From: Candidatus Vogelbacteria bacterium CG22_combo_CG10-13_8_21_14_all_37_9
GTDB taxonomy: Bacteria > Patescibacteriota > Minisyncoccia > Phycocordibacterales > XYD1-FULL-46-19
Direction of reading: 5' to 3'
Length of the DNA stretch: 10,095 nucleotides
Assembly (NCBI GenBank): GCA_002772495.1
Contig: PCSX01000031.1
Coordinates: forward strand, 261-10,355
Each line of letters starts with the position of its first letter. The first letter of the stretch is position 1. The notes under the pieces are model-generated. The model ran no database searches. It had not been told where the DNA came from and worked only from the letters and a program-made list of their open reading frames with translations. Below are positions 1 to 7,373 of the stretch, piece after piece. The position numbers and the translations under genes were made by a program.

Positions 1-76
1 CCTTACATTATATCATAACTACAGAAAAAAGCAAGCTTACGGCTTTATGCACATAAATCACGAACGCGAAGCGTAC

Positions 77-93
77 TACTATGTATATACTAG
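77..93. repeat. AT-rich TATATACTA-type repeat tract
   Basis: The 159 bases left of the first gene contain no convincing coding region. The only recognisable feature is TACTATGTATATACTAG, which closely resembles the TATATACTA tracts flanking the four-helix-bundle gene near position 9250. It may be a stray copy of the same short repeat family. A match in such AT-rich DNA could also be chance. Confidence 0.3.
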
Positions 94-159
94 CATTTTG
101 CAAAACACTGCAATAAGAAAATGAGAAATATGAAATATATACAACCACCATTTTCAGCT

Positions 160-849
160 TTAATATTTGATCTTAGAAGGATCGTAAAATTTTATCTTTT
201 TCCACCAGTGATCTAAAGATAAACTTCTATTCTTTATTTCATAATCTATTGTCTTTATTTTTAAGTTTGAAAATTTACCAAAATAATATTTCCATATTTT
301 TGGTTTATCTGGATTTTTCAATAAAAATTGAATATGCTTCCAATGAATTAATTGGACAAATACAGCAATAGTAGGATTTCTTTTTTCTTTATAATTTTTT
401 AAAATGTACTGAATGTTTTTTTTCATATACATTTCTCTGATATATAAATAGATCCAAAATAACCAATCTTTATGCGCTTCAGAATATTTTGATTTAAAGT
501 TTTTAAAATATTTTTTTCGTAATTCACTTGGTGTATCAATATTATAAATATAGACGTTATGCCCCTGCGCCCATAATTTTTTAATATTTTTCCATACAGT
601 AATATCTGATTTTGCATATGGATATTTTTTAGACATTATTCTTAAATTTTTGATAATTTCAGTAACCTTCTTCAATGGTTTTTTATTAACCGGATAATTA
701 TTAAAAATGGTATTTGGTCCTAATCGTCCCAACGGTAACTCAAATAAAATAATATCTGGTTTATATTTTAAAACAGCATTAGCTTGTCTTAAATCTATTT
801 TGTCACCCTCAATACAGCTTCTTTGAATAAATCTTGGAGTTATCTTCAT
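160..849 (-). CDS. hypothetical protein, 229 aa, AT-rich, adjacent to tRNA-Ile
   Basis: I do not recognise this protein with confidence. The chosen start is the ATG at 849, giving MKITPRFIQR; a longer reading would run into the tRNA gene and is rejected. The protein is rich in Lys, Ile, Tyr, Trp and Asn, with no signal peptide or clear membrane segment. Visible landmarks are a hydrophobic strand ending in an acidic residue (PDIILFELP, 31-39), YIYNIDTP near 100-107, an aromatic helix (DWLFWIYLYIREMY, 128-141), and a strand followed by His (PTIAVFVQLIHWKH, 159-172). Strand-Glu and strand-His patterns of this kind occur in TraB/ChaN-like folds, but that is only a weak guess. The start codon lies four bases beyond the tRNA 3' end, so a processed mRNA would be almost leaderless. 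AT content is visibly higher than in ftsH, and AGA and ATA codons are used, which suggests different ancestry. Confidence 0.7.
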   Translation of the reverse strand: MKITPRFIQRSCIEGDKIDLRQANAVLKYKPDIILFELPLGRLGPNTIFNNYPVNKKPLKKVTEIIKNLRIMSKKYPYAKSDITVWKNIKKLWAQGHNVYIYNIDTPSELRKKYFKNFKSKYSEAHKDWLFWIYLYIREMYMKKNIQYILKNYKEKRNPTIAVFVQLIHWKHIQFLLKNPDKPKIWKYYFGKFSNLKIKTIDYEIKNRSLSLDHWWKKIKFYDPSKIKY

Positions 850-853
850 ATAG

Positions 854-926
854 TGGGCGCACCAGGACTCGAACCTGGAACCGCCGAGATATAAGCTCGG
901 TGCTCTAACCATTGAGCTATGCGCCC
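854..926 (-). tRNA. tRNA-Ile, anticodon UAU
   Basis: The reverse strand folds into a complete 73-nt cloverleaf. The acceptor stem is GGGCGCA/TGCGCCC, the D stem GCTC/GAGC with loop AATGGTTA, the anticodon stem CCGAG/CTCGG with loop CTTATAT, the variable loop CGGTT, and the T stem CCAGG/CCTGG with loop TTCGAGT. The discriminator base is A. In the anticodon loop U33 is followed by TAT, so the anticodon is UAU and it reads AUA isoleucine codons. Most bacteria read AUA with a CAU-anticodon tRNA modified to lysidine by TilS, so UAU is unusual. CCA is not encoded (the next bases are CTA), so a CCA-adding enzyme would be needed. The tRNA lies downstream of ftsH on the same strand. Confidence 0.95.
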
Positions 927-1002
927 TTTAAGATGGTAAACAAGCAATCACTTATCCGCCTTTTTCATAGGAATCTCCTGTGCATAGGGTGACCCTATGT
1001 AA

Positions 1003-2904
1003 TTAAAGTATTTTCCACCCTTCGTCTTCTTTTTGCACTTTTGGTTTCAAACCATTTAAAACCAAAAGTTTATCAAACTCTTCTCGTTCGAGAGTTTCAA
1101 CCCGGAACAATTCGGCCGACATTTGATCAAGAGCTTGACGGTGATCAATTATGATTTTGGTCGCTTCAGCGGAAGCGACTTTTATCAGATTACTAACTTC
1201 AGCATCAATTTGAGCCGACATTGATTCGGAAATACCACCATCAGAAAGTGGTCCTAACATGGTCATTTTAGTTTGATTATCTAAAGCCACTGGTCCCAGT
1301 TTTTCACTCATACCATATTTAGTAACCATCGCTCGAGCTAAAGCGGTCGCAACTTGAATATCATTCGAAGCCCCAGTCGTAACATCATTAAAAACTAATT
1401 GCTCGGCAGCATAACCCCCCATCGAAACAACTAGATCATCAATAAATTCTTTGCGAGTTTGTAACTTGCGATCTTCAAACGGCAATTTCAAAGTGTAACC
1501 AGCGGCATGGCCTCGAGAAACAATTGACACTTTGTGAACCGGATCAGCATATTCCAAAACCGAAGCCGTTAAAGCGTGACCAATTTCATGATAAGCGGTA
1601 ATTCGTTTTTCTTTGGCCGATAAGATATGACTTTTTCGTTCTGGCCCCAACATCACTTTTTCCACTGACCGAATCAAATCATACTGACTGATTTCTTTGC
1701 GACTTTCTCGAGCGGCTAAAATAGCTCCTTCGTTCATCGCATTAGCTAAATCAGCGCCACTAAACCCTGGGGTGCGTTCAGCAATCACTCGAAAATTAAC
1801 ATCCGGTCCAAGGGGTTTCTTTTTAGCGTGTAAAGTCATAATGGCTTCACGGTCTTTCAAATCAGGTGAATCAAGCACCACCCGACGATCAAAACGTCCG
1901 GGACGAAGTAAGGCTGGGTCTAAGACATCTGGACGATTAGTCGCCGCCATCACAATCAATTTTTCATTTGGTTCAAAACCATCCATCTCGACTAAAATCT
2001 GATTAAGGGTTTGTTCTCGTTCGTCATTACCTCCCCCCATACCCGAACCACGATGGCGACCGATAGCATCAATTTCATCAATAAAGATAATGGCCGGAGC
2101 AGCATTTTTAGCCAAATTAAATAAATCTCGCACTCGAGAAGCTCCCACTCCAACAAACATTTCCACAAATTCGGAACCAGATAAATATAAAAATGGCACT
2201 TTAGCCTCACCCGCCACCGCTCGAGCTAATAAAGTTTTGCCCGTTCCCGGTGCTCCCATCAAAAGTACCCCCTTAGGAATCCGCGCCCCAATTTCTAAAA
2301 ACTTTTTCGGATTACGCAGAAAATCAACAATTTCAGTTAATTCTTCTTTAGCTTCTTTCACCCCCGCCACATCAGCAAAAGTCACTTTTTGACCAGAATC
2401 ATCAGGATAAATAATCCGAGCTTTGGATTGACCGAAAGATAGAGCTTGGACTCCCGCCCCTTTGACTTGACGCGATAAGTACCAAAAGAAAATTAAAATA
2501 AAAATAATCGGGGCAACAATCGGCAAAAAAGTCATCAACCAAAAACTAGAGCCGGTATCACTTTGAATTTTAAGTGACAATTTATCAAGGGCCTCTGGTT
2601 TAACCCCATAATTAATTAAAGTTTGAGATAAAGAACTCTCGGCTTCTTTTTTAGCGGAGTAGTGTTTAGTATCTTTATCAACGATATCAAGATTAGAACC
2701 AGAAACGGTGATACTGACCACTTCTCCGGCTGAGATTTTTCTAACTAAATCAGATAAAGGCAAGGCTTCGGTCTTTTTAGCTTCTTCCTGATAAGCACCA
2801 TAAACGGCAATTAAGATGACAATCACTAAAACCGCCAAAACAATTTGGCTACTAAATTGGCGTAAAATCGCTAGTTTATTGTCTAATTTGGGTTTTTTGA
2901 CCAT
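1003..2904 (-). CDS. ftsH: ATP-dependent zinc metalloprotease FtsH
   Basis: This is a membrane-anchored AAA+ protease that extracts and degrades misfolded membrane proteins and selected soluble ones, often including tmRNA-tagged proteins. At 633 aa it is full length. An N-terminal membrane helix (about 19-38) is followed by a short extracytoplasmic domain (40-120) and a second helix (about 121-143). The AAA+ module shows Walker A GAPGTGKT (217-224), pore loop MFVGVG (249-254), Walker B IIFIDE (272-277) and the second region of homology with arginine fingers in [10 protein letters not shown] (332-341). The peptidase domain has zinc motif HEIGH (439-443) with a likely third ligand Asp515 in TTGASND. 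All key residues are present. The ATG at 2904 directly precedes the first membrane helix, and no Shine-Dalgarno sequence is visible. It lies 54 bases downstream of glyQS and may be partly co-transcribed, although it has its own -10 box. Confidence 0.98.
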   Translation of the reverse strand: MVKKPKLDNKLAILRQFSSQIVLAVLVIVILIAVYGAYQEEAKKTEALPLSDLVRKISAGEVVSITVSGSNLDIVDKDTKHYSAKKEAESSLSQTLINYGVKPEALDKLSLKIQSDTGSSFWLMTFLPIVAPIIFILIFFWYLSRQVKGAGVQALSFGQSKARIIYPDDSGQKVTFADVAGVKEAKEELTEIVDFLRNPKKFLEIGARIPKGVLLMGAPGTGKTLLARAVAGEAKVPFLYLSGSEFVEMFVGVGASRVRDLFNLAKNAAPAIIFIDEIDAIGRHRGSGMGGGNDEREQTLNQILVEMDGFEPNEKLIVMAATNRPDVLDPALLRPGRFDRRVVLDSPDLKDREAIMTLHAKKKPLGPDVNFRVIAERTPGFSGADLANAMNEGAILAARESRKEISQYDLIRSVEKVMLGPERKSHILSAKEKRITAYHEIGHALTASVLEYADPVHKVSIVSRGHAAGYTLKLPFEDRKLQTRKEFIDDLVVSMGGYAAEQLVFNDVTTGASNDIQVATALARAMVTKYGMSEKLGPVALDNQTKMTMLGPLSDGGISESMSAQIDAEVSNLIKVASAEATKIIIDHRQALDQMSAELFRVETLEREEFDKLLVLNGLKPKVQKEDEGWKIL

Positions 2905-2918
2905 ACAATAGTGGCTTG

Positions 2919-2924
2919 ATTATA
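2919..2924 (-). promoter_or_regulatory. ftsH -10 box
   Basis: A perfect TATAAT on the minus strand lies 14 bases before the ftsH ATG. Transcription from it would give a leader of about 7-8 nt, too short for a Shine-Dalgarno site. No good -35 match is seen 16-18 bases upstream, so this is a -10-only call. Confidence 0.5.
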
Positions 2925-2927
2925 ACC

Positions 2928-2955
2928 TAAAAATCAAAAATAGAAAGCCCTATCT
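2928..2955 (-). terminator. possible weak terminator after glyQS
   Basis: Just past the glyQS stop, the minus strand can form a short stem AGATAG/CTATTT with one G-T pair and loop GGCTTT, followed by the T-rich run TTTTGATTTTT. The stem is short and overlaps the ftsH promoter region, so it would be leaky at best. Confidence 0.3.
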
Positions 2956-2958
2956 AAT

Positions 2959-4329
2959 TTAAAGAGATTGCCTAAAATAAGTCCCTAATTCCGAAATAGC
3001 TAGACGTCGTTGTTCACCCGTATCGCGATCGCGAACCGTAACCGTATCATTATCTAAAGTGTCAAAATCAATTGTCACACACCACGGAGTGCCTATTTCA
3101 TCTTGACGACGATAACGTTTACCAATGTTGCCATTGTCATCAAAAATAATTTGACCGGCTAAATCTTTCTTTAATAAAGAAAAAACGGAACGGGCTTTAG
3201 TGACTAAATCTGGTTTATTTTTTAATAAAGGAAAGACCGCGACCTTAATCGGAGCGACTCGAGGTTCAAAAGCTAAATAATTTCGTTTTTCTCCTCCTAA
3301 TTCATCTTCTCGATAGGCAGATAATAAAACCGCTAAGACTGTTCGTTCTACACCAAAAGATGGTTCAATCACATGAGGAATAAAATGTTCCTTCGTCTCT
3401 TCATCATAATAATTTAAATCTTGATTACTTTTTTCCTGATGATGGGTTAGATCATAATCAGTCCGATAAGCTAAGCCATACAACTCTTTCCGACCAAAAG
3501 GGTAATCGAATTCAAAATCAATTGTTCGTTTAGAATAATGAGCTCGCTCTTCATCGGAGACTTCTAATTCGTGAACTTTTTCTTTGGCGACCCCGATCAA
3601 AGCTAAATATTCATGAACCGCTTGGCGCCAAGTTTCAAAATGTTGGACCCAATCTGCTTCTCGAACAAAATATTCAATTTCCATTTGTTCTAATTCTCGC
3701 ACTCGAAAAACAAAATCACGGGGTGAAATTTCATTCCTAAAAGCTTTGCCAATCTGGGCAATACCAAAAGGTAATTTCGGATGAAAAGAATCTAAAACAT
3801 TTTTAAAATCGGTAAAAATTCCTTGAGCGGTTTCGGGACGTAAATAAACTGTGGCTGATGAATCTTTTTCTGCCCCAATAGTTGTTTGAAACATCATATT
3901 AAACATAGTTGGGGCATTCCAATCATCAACACTGTTGCAATTTGGGCATCGAGGAAGAATAAAAACAGTTGAACCAGATACACCTTTTTTCATATTTTCA
4001 ACGGGAAAACCAATCTGATCCGCTCGAAATTTTGAATGACATTTTTGGCATTCGACTAAAGGATCAGCAAAACCAGCTAAATGTCCAGAAGCTTCCCAAA
4101 CTTTGGAATTCATTAAAATACTAGCATCCAAACCATACATATCTTCTCGGTCGTGAACAAACATTTGCCACCAAATATTTTTAAGATTATTTTTTAATTC
4201 CACTCCCAGAGGGCCAAAATCAAAAGCGCCAGCCAGACCGCCATAGATTTCCGACGACGGATAAATAAAACCTCGTCGTTTGCAGAGCGAAACAATTTTT
4301 TCTAGAGAGTCATTATTTTTTTCGGTCAT
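2959..4329 (-). CDS. glyQS: glycine--tRNA ligase, single-chain class II type
   Basis: This enzyme charges tRNA-Gly with glycine for translation. It is the single-polypeptide homodimer type (bacterial GlyQS/eukaryotic-like), not the alpha-beta form. From the ATG at 4329 it is 456 aa, normal for the family. The N-terminus matches family openings (IVSLCKRRGFIYPSSEIYGG, 12-31). A zinc-binding pair CQKC (94-97) and CPNC (128-131) is present. Class II motif 2 appears as FRNEISPRDFVFRVRELEQM (197-216) and motif 3 as GVERTVLAVL (326-335). The anticodon-binding domain covers about 358-456. An in-frame ATG at 4425 would add 32 hydrophobic residues translated from intergenic DNA; it is rejected because an extended -10 box lies inside that stretch, directly before 4329. 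The gene heads the minus-strand group that continues into ftsH. Confidence 0.97.
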   Translation of the reverse strand: MTEKNNDSLEKIVSLCKRRGFIYPSSEIYGGLAGAFDFGPLGVELKNNLKNIWWQMFVHDREDMYGLDASILMNSKVWEASGHLAGFADPLVECQKCHSKFRADQIGFPVENMKKGVSGSTVFILPRCPNCNSVDDWNAPTMFNMMFQTTIGAEKDSSATVYLRPETAQGIFTDFKNVLDSFHPKLPFGIAQIGKAFRNEISPRDFVFRVRELEQMEIEYFVREADWVQHFETWRQAVHEYLALIGVAKEKVHELEVSDEERAHYSKRTIDFEFDYPFGRKELYGLAYRTDYDLTHHQEKSNQDLNYYDEETKEHFIPHVIEPSFGVERTVLAVLLSAYREDELGGEKRNYLAFEPRVAPIKVAVFPLLKNKPDLVTKARSVFSLLKKDLAGQIIFDDNGNIGKRYRRQDEIGTPWCVTIDFDTLDNDTVTVRDRDTGEQRRLAISELGTYFRQSL

Positions 4330-4336
4330 TAAGACG

Positions 4337-4345
4337 AATATAGCA
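4337..4345 (-). promoter_or_regulatory. glyQS extended -10 promoter, leaderless
   Basis: The minus strand reads TGCTATATT, an extended -10 element, and only seven bases separate it from the ATG at 4329. The expected transcription start therefore falls on or next to the A of the start codon, predicting a leaderless mRNA. A partial -35 (TTTACC) lies near 4359-4364. Confidence 0.6.
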
Positions 4346-4391
4346 TAAAAAACGTTCTGGTAAAATAGACCGAATATAAGCCTCCAAAATC

Positions 4392-4400
4392 TGCTATAAT
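4392..4400 (+). promoter_or_regulatory. S9 peptidase extended -10 promoter, near-leaderless
   Basis: TGCTATAAT is a perfect extended -10 element ending eight bases before the ATG at 4409. The predicted start of transcription is within one or two bases of the start codon. It is divergent from, and about 50 bp away from, the glyQS promoter. Confidence 0.6.
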
Positions 4401-4408
4401 AAAACCTT

Positions 4409-6097
4409 ATGCTAAGAAAAACCACGATTCAATTTATTTTAAGTTTAAGTTTAATTAGCCTACCCCTAATCAGCTTGGCCAGTGGTTTTGATTATGCTCG
4501 GATTTTGGAAAATGATGAGCAAAAAGTCTTGATTCAAACTGGGGCTTTAGAAATAAAAAATTACTGGCTCTGTCAAACCGCTAATTTAAGTTGCCAAAAT
4601 TTAGGCACGACCACTATCACACCTGAAACTTTAGGCTTTAAAAAACAGAAGCTCAGTGACAATCCCCTGTTTATAAATTTACGTAATAGTTATCCAGAAA
4701 TTTGGAATGCTTCTCGCTTAATTTTTTCTCCTGATCAAAATTATTTAGCCTATTATCTAAGTTCCAAAATCACCACTGAAAAAAAACGCCAACATGTTTT
4801 ACTTGATTTAAAAAACCCTGATCAGCCGAAGCGTTTCAGTCAGACCAGTATCGTTCCTAATTGGGATTTGTTAACTGAAGAAAATCGTGTCTTGGCTTTT
4901 GCTCCCAGTAATAATTTTCTCATCTACCTTGACGATCGTGAAGGTTTCCCAACTTTGTTTAAAGTTAAATTACCAATCACTAGTGGTTTTAAATTAATAG
5001 CCACCCAATTGATTACTAAAGATTATTCAGTTGCCGATTTTTTAATTTGGGATGATGACACGATCTATTTTATCGCTAATCGGGAATCACCTTTAGATTG
5101 GAATCTGTATCGTTATCAATTAAACACTGGCGAGTTAAAAAAAATAGCCCCCAATATTTCTAGCGGTGATTATTTAACTCGCTCTGGTGATTATCTTTTA
5201 TTTGCCGAATTGCAAAACAATCGTCAAATAATTCGTCGTTATGATCCTCAAGCAAACAAAATCACTAATTTCAATTTAAACCAAACTAGCCGGTCAGAAA
5301 TAAAACTCCTCCGGCAACCTCTCAAAATAGCCGGTCAAAACGCTGTTATTTGGCGAACAACAACTAGTCCTAAAACTGGCCGACCACTAGTGATTTGGCT
5401 CCACGGTGGACCTTATCGCCAGATTGCCCTCAATTATTCACCACTAGCTAGTTATGCGCCCTATGATTGGCTTTTAGAAGAGTTAGCTGGTTCTGGGGCG
5501 GTGGTAGCAAAAATCGATTATCCAGGCTCTTATGGTTATGGCCGGCATTATGCGGGAACGATTATTAAACAGGTCGGTAAAATAGATGTCGATAAAGTTT
5601 TAACAGCGGTGGCTGAACTAAAACAAAATTATCAACCGAGTGAAATTTATTTAATTGGTAATAGTTATGGTGGCTATTTAGCGCTCCGGACTTTGGGAGC
5701 AAAACCTGATATTTTTACCGGAGTAATTTCCATTGCTGGCGTCACTGATTGGGAAGGATTATTAAAACATTATCAAAATTCTATTTTCAATACTTATTTT
5801 AACGGCTTACCTAATTCTAAAAATCAACTCTTATTTGATCGAGCCTCACTGGATGTGCGTCTTGCTAAAATTACGACTCAAAAAGTTATCCTGTTTGCTG
5901 GTGATGCCGATAAAACTATTCCCGTCAATCAAAGTATTTGGTTGTCTGAATTATTAACCAAACAAAATAAAAATATCAAACTAACAATCTTGCCCGGTTC
6001 TGATCATGTTCTTTCTCAGAGTCAAGACCTGGTCACTATCTGTCAACAAGTTTTAGATTTTATCAATCAATCCAAGCAAACTAGTTGCCAATGGTGA
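4409..6097 (+). CDS. secreted S9-family prolyl oligopeptidase-like serine peptidase
   Basis: The protein is 562 aa. It begins with a Sec signal peptide: basic MLRKT, a hydrophobic core (about 7-24) and a small-residue end (SLASG, 22-26), so it likely acts outside the cytoplasm. Residues about 30-310 look like repeated beta-strand blades (for example SPDQNYLAYYLSS, 107-119; DDDTIYFIANR, 215-225), as expected for the N-terminal propeller of S9 peptidases. The alpha/beta-hydrolase domain (about 310-562) has HGGP (332-335), nucleophile Ser419 in GNSYGG, likely Asp501 in GDADKTIPV and His533 in PGSDH, so the catalytic triad is complete. Such enzymes cleave short peptides, often after proline; the exact specificity (dipeptidyl, oligopeptidyl or acylaminoacyl) cannot be told. 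Peptide scavenging is a plausible role in an organism with limited biosynthesis, but that is inference. No Shine-Dalgarno sequence is present. Confidence 0.9.
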   Translation: MLRKTTIQFILSLSLISLPLISLASGFDYARILENDEQKVLIQTGALEIKNYWLCQTANLSCQNLGTTTITPETLGFKKQKLSDNPLFINLRNSYPEIWNASRLIFSPDQNYLAYYLSSKITTEKKRQHVLLDLKNPDQPKRFSQTSIVPNWDLLTEENRVLAFAPSNNFLIYLDDREGFPTLFKVKLPITSGFKLIATQLITKDYSVADFLIWDDDTIYFIANRESPLDWNLYRYQLNTGELKKIAPNISSGDYLTRSGDYLLFAELQNNRQIIRRYDPQANKITNFNLNQTSRSEIKLLRQPLKIAGQNAVIWRTTTSPKTGRPLVIWLHGGPYRQIALNYSPLASYAPYDWLLEELAGSGAVVAKIDYPGSYGYGRHYAGTIIKQVGKIDVDKVLTAVAELKQNYQPSEIYLIGNSYGGYLALRTLGAKPDIFTGVISIAGVTDWEGLLKHYQNSIFNTYFNGLPNSKNQLLFDRASLDVRLAKITTQKVILFAGDADKTIPVNQSIWLSELLTKQNKNIKLTILPGSDHVLSQSQDLVTICQQVLDFINQSKQTSCQW

Positions 6098-6113
6098 AAA
6101 ATAAACTTAGAAT
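6085..6113 (+). promoter_or_regulatory. promoter of the arginine decarboxylase gene
   Basis: TTGCCA (6085-6090) and TAGAAT (6108-6113) are separated by 17 bases; each differs from consensus at one position. The -35 lies inside the last codons of the peptidase gene. Transcription would start near 6120, leaving a leader of about 30 nt that is nearly all A and T with no Shine-Dalgarno sequence before the ATG at 6150. Confidence 0.5.
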
Positions 6114-6149
6114 AGCTGTATTATTTAATAATTTTAATTAATTTAAAAC

Positions 6150-6695
6150 ATGGAAGTACCCAAAAAGGCTTTTCTGACTAAAGGAGTTGGTGTCCACAAA
6201 GATAAGTTAGCTTCATTCGAATCAGCCTTGAGAAATGCTGGGATTGAAAAATGTAATTTAGTTTATGTTTCGAGTATTTTGCCACCAAATTGTAAAATGT
6301 TAACAAAAAATGAGGGGGTAAAATTTCTCAAACCCGGTCAAATCACTTTTTGTGTCATGGCTAGAAATGAAACTGACGAACCTAATCGTTTAGTTTCTTC
6401 AGCTATTGGTATTGCCTTACCTAAAGACAATACTCACTATGGCTATATTTCCGAACATCATAGTTACGGTGAAAATGCTAAAAAAGCCGGAGAATACGCC
6501 GAAGATCTAGCCGCCACCATGTTAGCCACCACGCTGGGAGTTGAATTTGATCCCGATCAAGCTTGGGAAGAAAGGGAACAAATCTACAAAGCTAGCGGTC
6601 ATATTTTTAAAACGACTAACAATGTTCAATCAGCCGAAGGAAATAAAAATGGTTTATGGACCACAACCGTCTCGGCAGTTGTTTTTTGTGAGTAA
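6150..6695 (+). CDS. pdaD: pyruvoyl-dependent arginine decarboxylase
   Basis: The enzyme converts arginine to agmatine and CO2, the first step of polyamine synthesis. It is made as a proenzyme that cleaves itself at a Ser-Ser bond to form a pyruvoyl cofactor in place of PLP. At 181 aa it has the family's usual size. The self-processing site is visible as YVSSILPPN, with cleavage expected between Ser41 and Ser42. [11 protein letters not shown] (98-108) holds the likely catalytic Glu102, and the C-terminal strand [11 protein letters not shown] (171-181) is typical. The start ATG at 6150 is the first in frame and gives the usual [14 protein letters not shown] opening. The family is known from archaea and some bacteria. 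No other polyamine gene is in the window, so whether agmatine goes on to putrescine or is used for pH or arginine metabolism is unknown. Confidence 0.93.
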   Translation: MEVPKKAFLTKGVGVHKDKLASFESALRNAGIEKCNLVYVSSILPPNCKMLTKNEGVKFLKPGQITFCVMARNETDEPNRLVSSAIGIALPKDNTHYGYISEHHSYGENAKKAGEYAEDLAATMLATTLGVEFDPDQAWEEREQIYKASGHIFKTTNNVQSAEGNKNGLWTTTVSAVVFCE

Positions 6696-6717
6696 GTAAA
6701 AAATTCCAAACTAAAAT

Positions 6718-6759
6718 CCCCGCCCTATGGAGTAGCTTGCTATACTCCATAGGGCGGGG
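6718..6759. terminator. 17-bp perfect hairpin between convergent genes
   Basis: CCCCGCCCTATGGAGTA (6718-6734) pairs perfectly with 6743-6759 around the loop GCTTGCTA. It lies between the convergent arginine decarboxylase and rplT genes, where a shared transcription stop is expected. The plus strand has no U-run after it; the minus strand continues ATTTTAGTTT, a weak U-rich tail. It probably ends the rplT operon and may block or protect the 3' end in the other direction. Confidence 0.65.
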
Positions 6760-6763
6760 TAAG

Positions 6764-6793
6764 TGTTCCCTTATGTTCCCTTATGTTCCCTTA
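6764..6793. repeat. three perfect tandem copies of a 10-bp unit
   Basis: TGTTCCCTTA is repeated three times without a mismatch, ending one base before the rplT stop codon. On the rplT strand the unit reads TAAGGGAACA, so it lies in the 3' untranslated region between the stop and the terminator hairpin. It may be simple slippage expansion; no function is evident. Confidence 0.85.
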
Positions 6794-6794
6794 T

Positions 6795-7142
6795 TTAACC
6801 TTGAGCCTTGGTAATCAATTTAGCGAAAGTGTCAGGCGCGCTTTGGGCAATTTCAGCCAGAACTTTGCGATTTAAAGAGATATTTTGTTTCTTAAGGTCA
6901 CCCATTAATTTACTGTAAGAAACTCCCGATTGAGTTGAACCAGCGGAAATTTGAGTTTGCCACAATCGGCGGAAATTACCTTTCTTATCTCGACGATCAT
7001 TAAAAGCATGAACACCAGCTTTAACAATGGCGACTTTAGCTTCACGTTCCTTATTGCTACGACCAAAACGATAGCCTTTGACTTTTTTTAAAACATTTCG
7101 GCGTCGTTTAAGGGAAATTGTTCCTCGTTTAACTCGGGGCAT
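6795..7142 (-). CDS. rplT: 50S ribosomal protein L20
   Basis: L20 is an early assembly protein of the large ribosomal subunit that binds 23S rRNA. In many bacteria it also represses its own operon by binding the mRNA. The 115-aa length is standard. The very basic N-terminus (MPRVKRGTISLKRRRNVLKKVKGYRFGRS, 1-29) is the family signature, followed by FNDRRDKKGNFRRLWQTQIS (47-66) and a globular C-terminal domain with the usual SYSKLMGDLKKQNISLNRK (75-93). It starts nine bases after the rpmI stop, so it is translated from the same message, and no Shine-Dalgarno sequence lies in that gap. Translational coupling to rpmI is likely. Confidence 0.98.
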   Translation of the reverse strand: MPRVKRGTISLKRRRNVLKKVKGYRFGRSNKEREAKVAIVKAGVHAFNDRRDKKGNFRRLWQTQISAGSTQSGVSYSKLMGDLKKQNISLNRKVLAEIAQSAPDTFAKLITKAQG

Positions 7143-7151
7143 ATTTTTAGA

Positions 7152-7334
7152 TTAATGAGGCAAGAATTTACTACGGTCTTTATTTTTCATTTTAAAAATA
7201 ACCGAACGTCTACCAGCCATTTGAGATTGGCTAGAAGATTTAGCATTAAAATGATTTTTACCGGGTCTACGGGCAACCAGCTTGCCATTTTTGGTAATTT
7301 TCAATCTTTTAGTGTACGACTTGTTTGTTTTCAT
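7152..7334 (-). CDS. rpmI: 50S ribosomal protein L35
   Basis: L35 is a small, very basic large-subunit protein. The 60-aa product opens MKTNKSYTKRLKITKNGK, the usual family start, and remains Lys/Arg-rich to SKFLPH. Its place between infC and rplT is the classic bacterial order. Here it is separated from infC by 364 bases of structured repeats rather than a short gap, and it has its own promoter (-10 TATATT ten bases before the ATG). The leader would then be only a few bases, with no Shine-Dalgarno site. Confidence 0.97.
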   Translation of the reverse strand: MKTNKSYTKRLKITKNGKLVARRPGKNHFNAKSSSQSQMAGRRSVIFKMKNKDRSKFLPH

Positions 7335-7344
7335 AAGCTATCTT

Positions 7345-7372
7345 AATATACACGAAAAAAGGCGAATGTCTA
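7345..7372 (-). promoter_or_regulatory. rpmI-rplT promoter
   Basis: On the minus strand TAGACA (7372-7367) and TATATT (7350-7345) are separated by 16 bases; each is one base from consensus. The -35 overlaps the GTAGAC boundary of the neighbouring stem-loop element, so the repeat may supply part of the promoter. The -10 ends ten bases before the rpmI ATG, predicting a leader of about 3-4 nt. Confidence 0.5.
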
Positions 7373-7373
7373 C

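Noticed and set aside
423..617. Second minus-strand frame within the 160-849 gene
   Set aside because: It is an AT-rich shifted frame inside a longer consistent gene, with no recognisable features.
850..912. Extension of the 229-aa gene into the tRNA
   Set aside because: The added 21 codons are a translation of the tRNA-Ile gene; the ATG at 849 is the natural start.
1697..2392. Plus-strand and out-of-frame reading frames inside ftsH
   Set aside because: They lie wholly within a strongly conserved ftsH gene on the minus strand and resemble no family; they are shadows of its codon pattern.
4330..4425. N-terminal extension of glyQS to the ATG at 4425 (32 extra residues)
   Set aside because: The added residues are a hydrophobic aromatic stretch unlike any GlyRS, the region contains promoter boxes for both divergent genes, and the family N-terminus fits the ATG at 4329.
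7155..7346. Plus-strand frame of 63 codons over rpmI
   Set aside because: It is the antisense of rpmI, a clear L35 gene.
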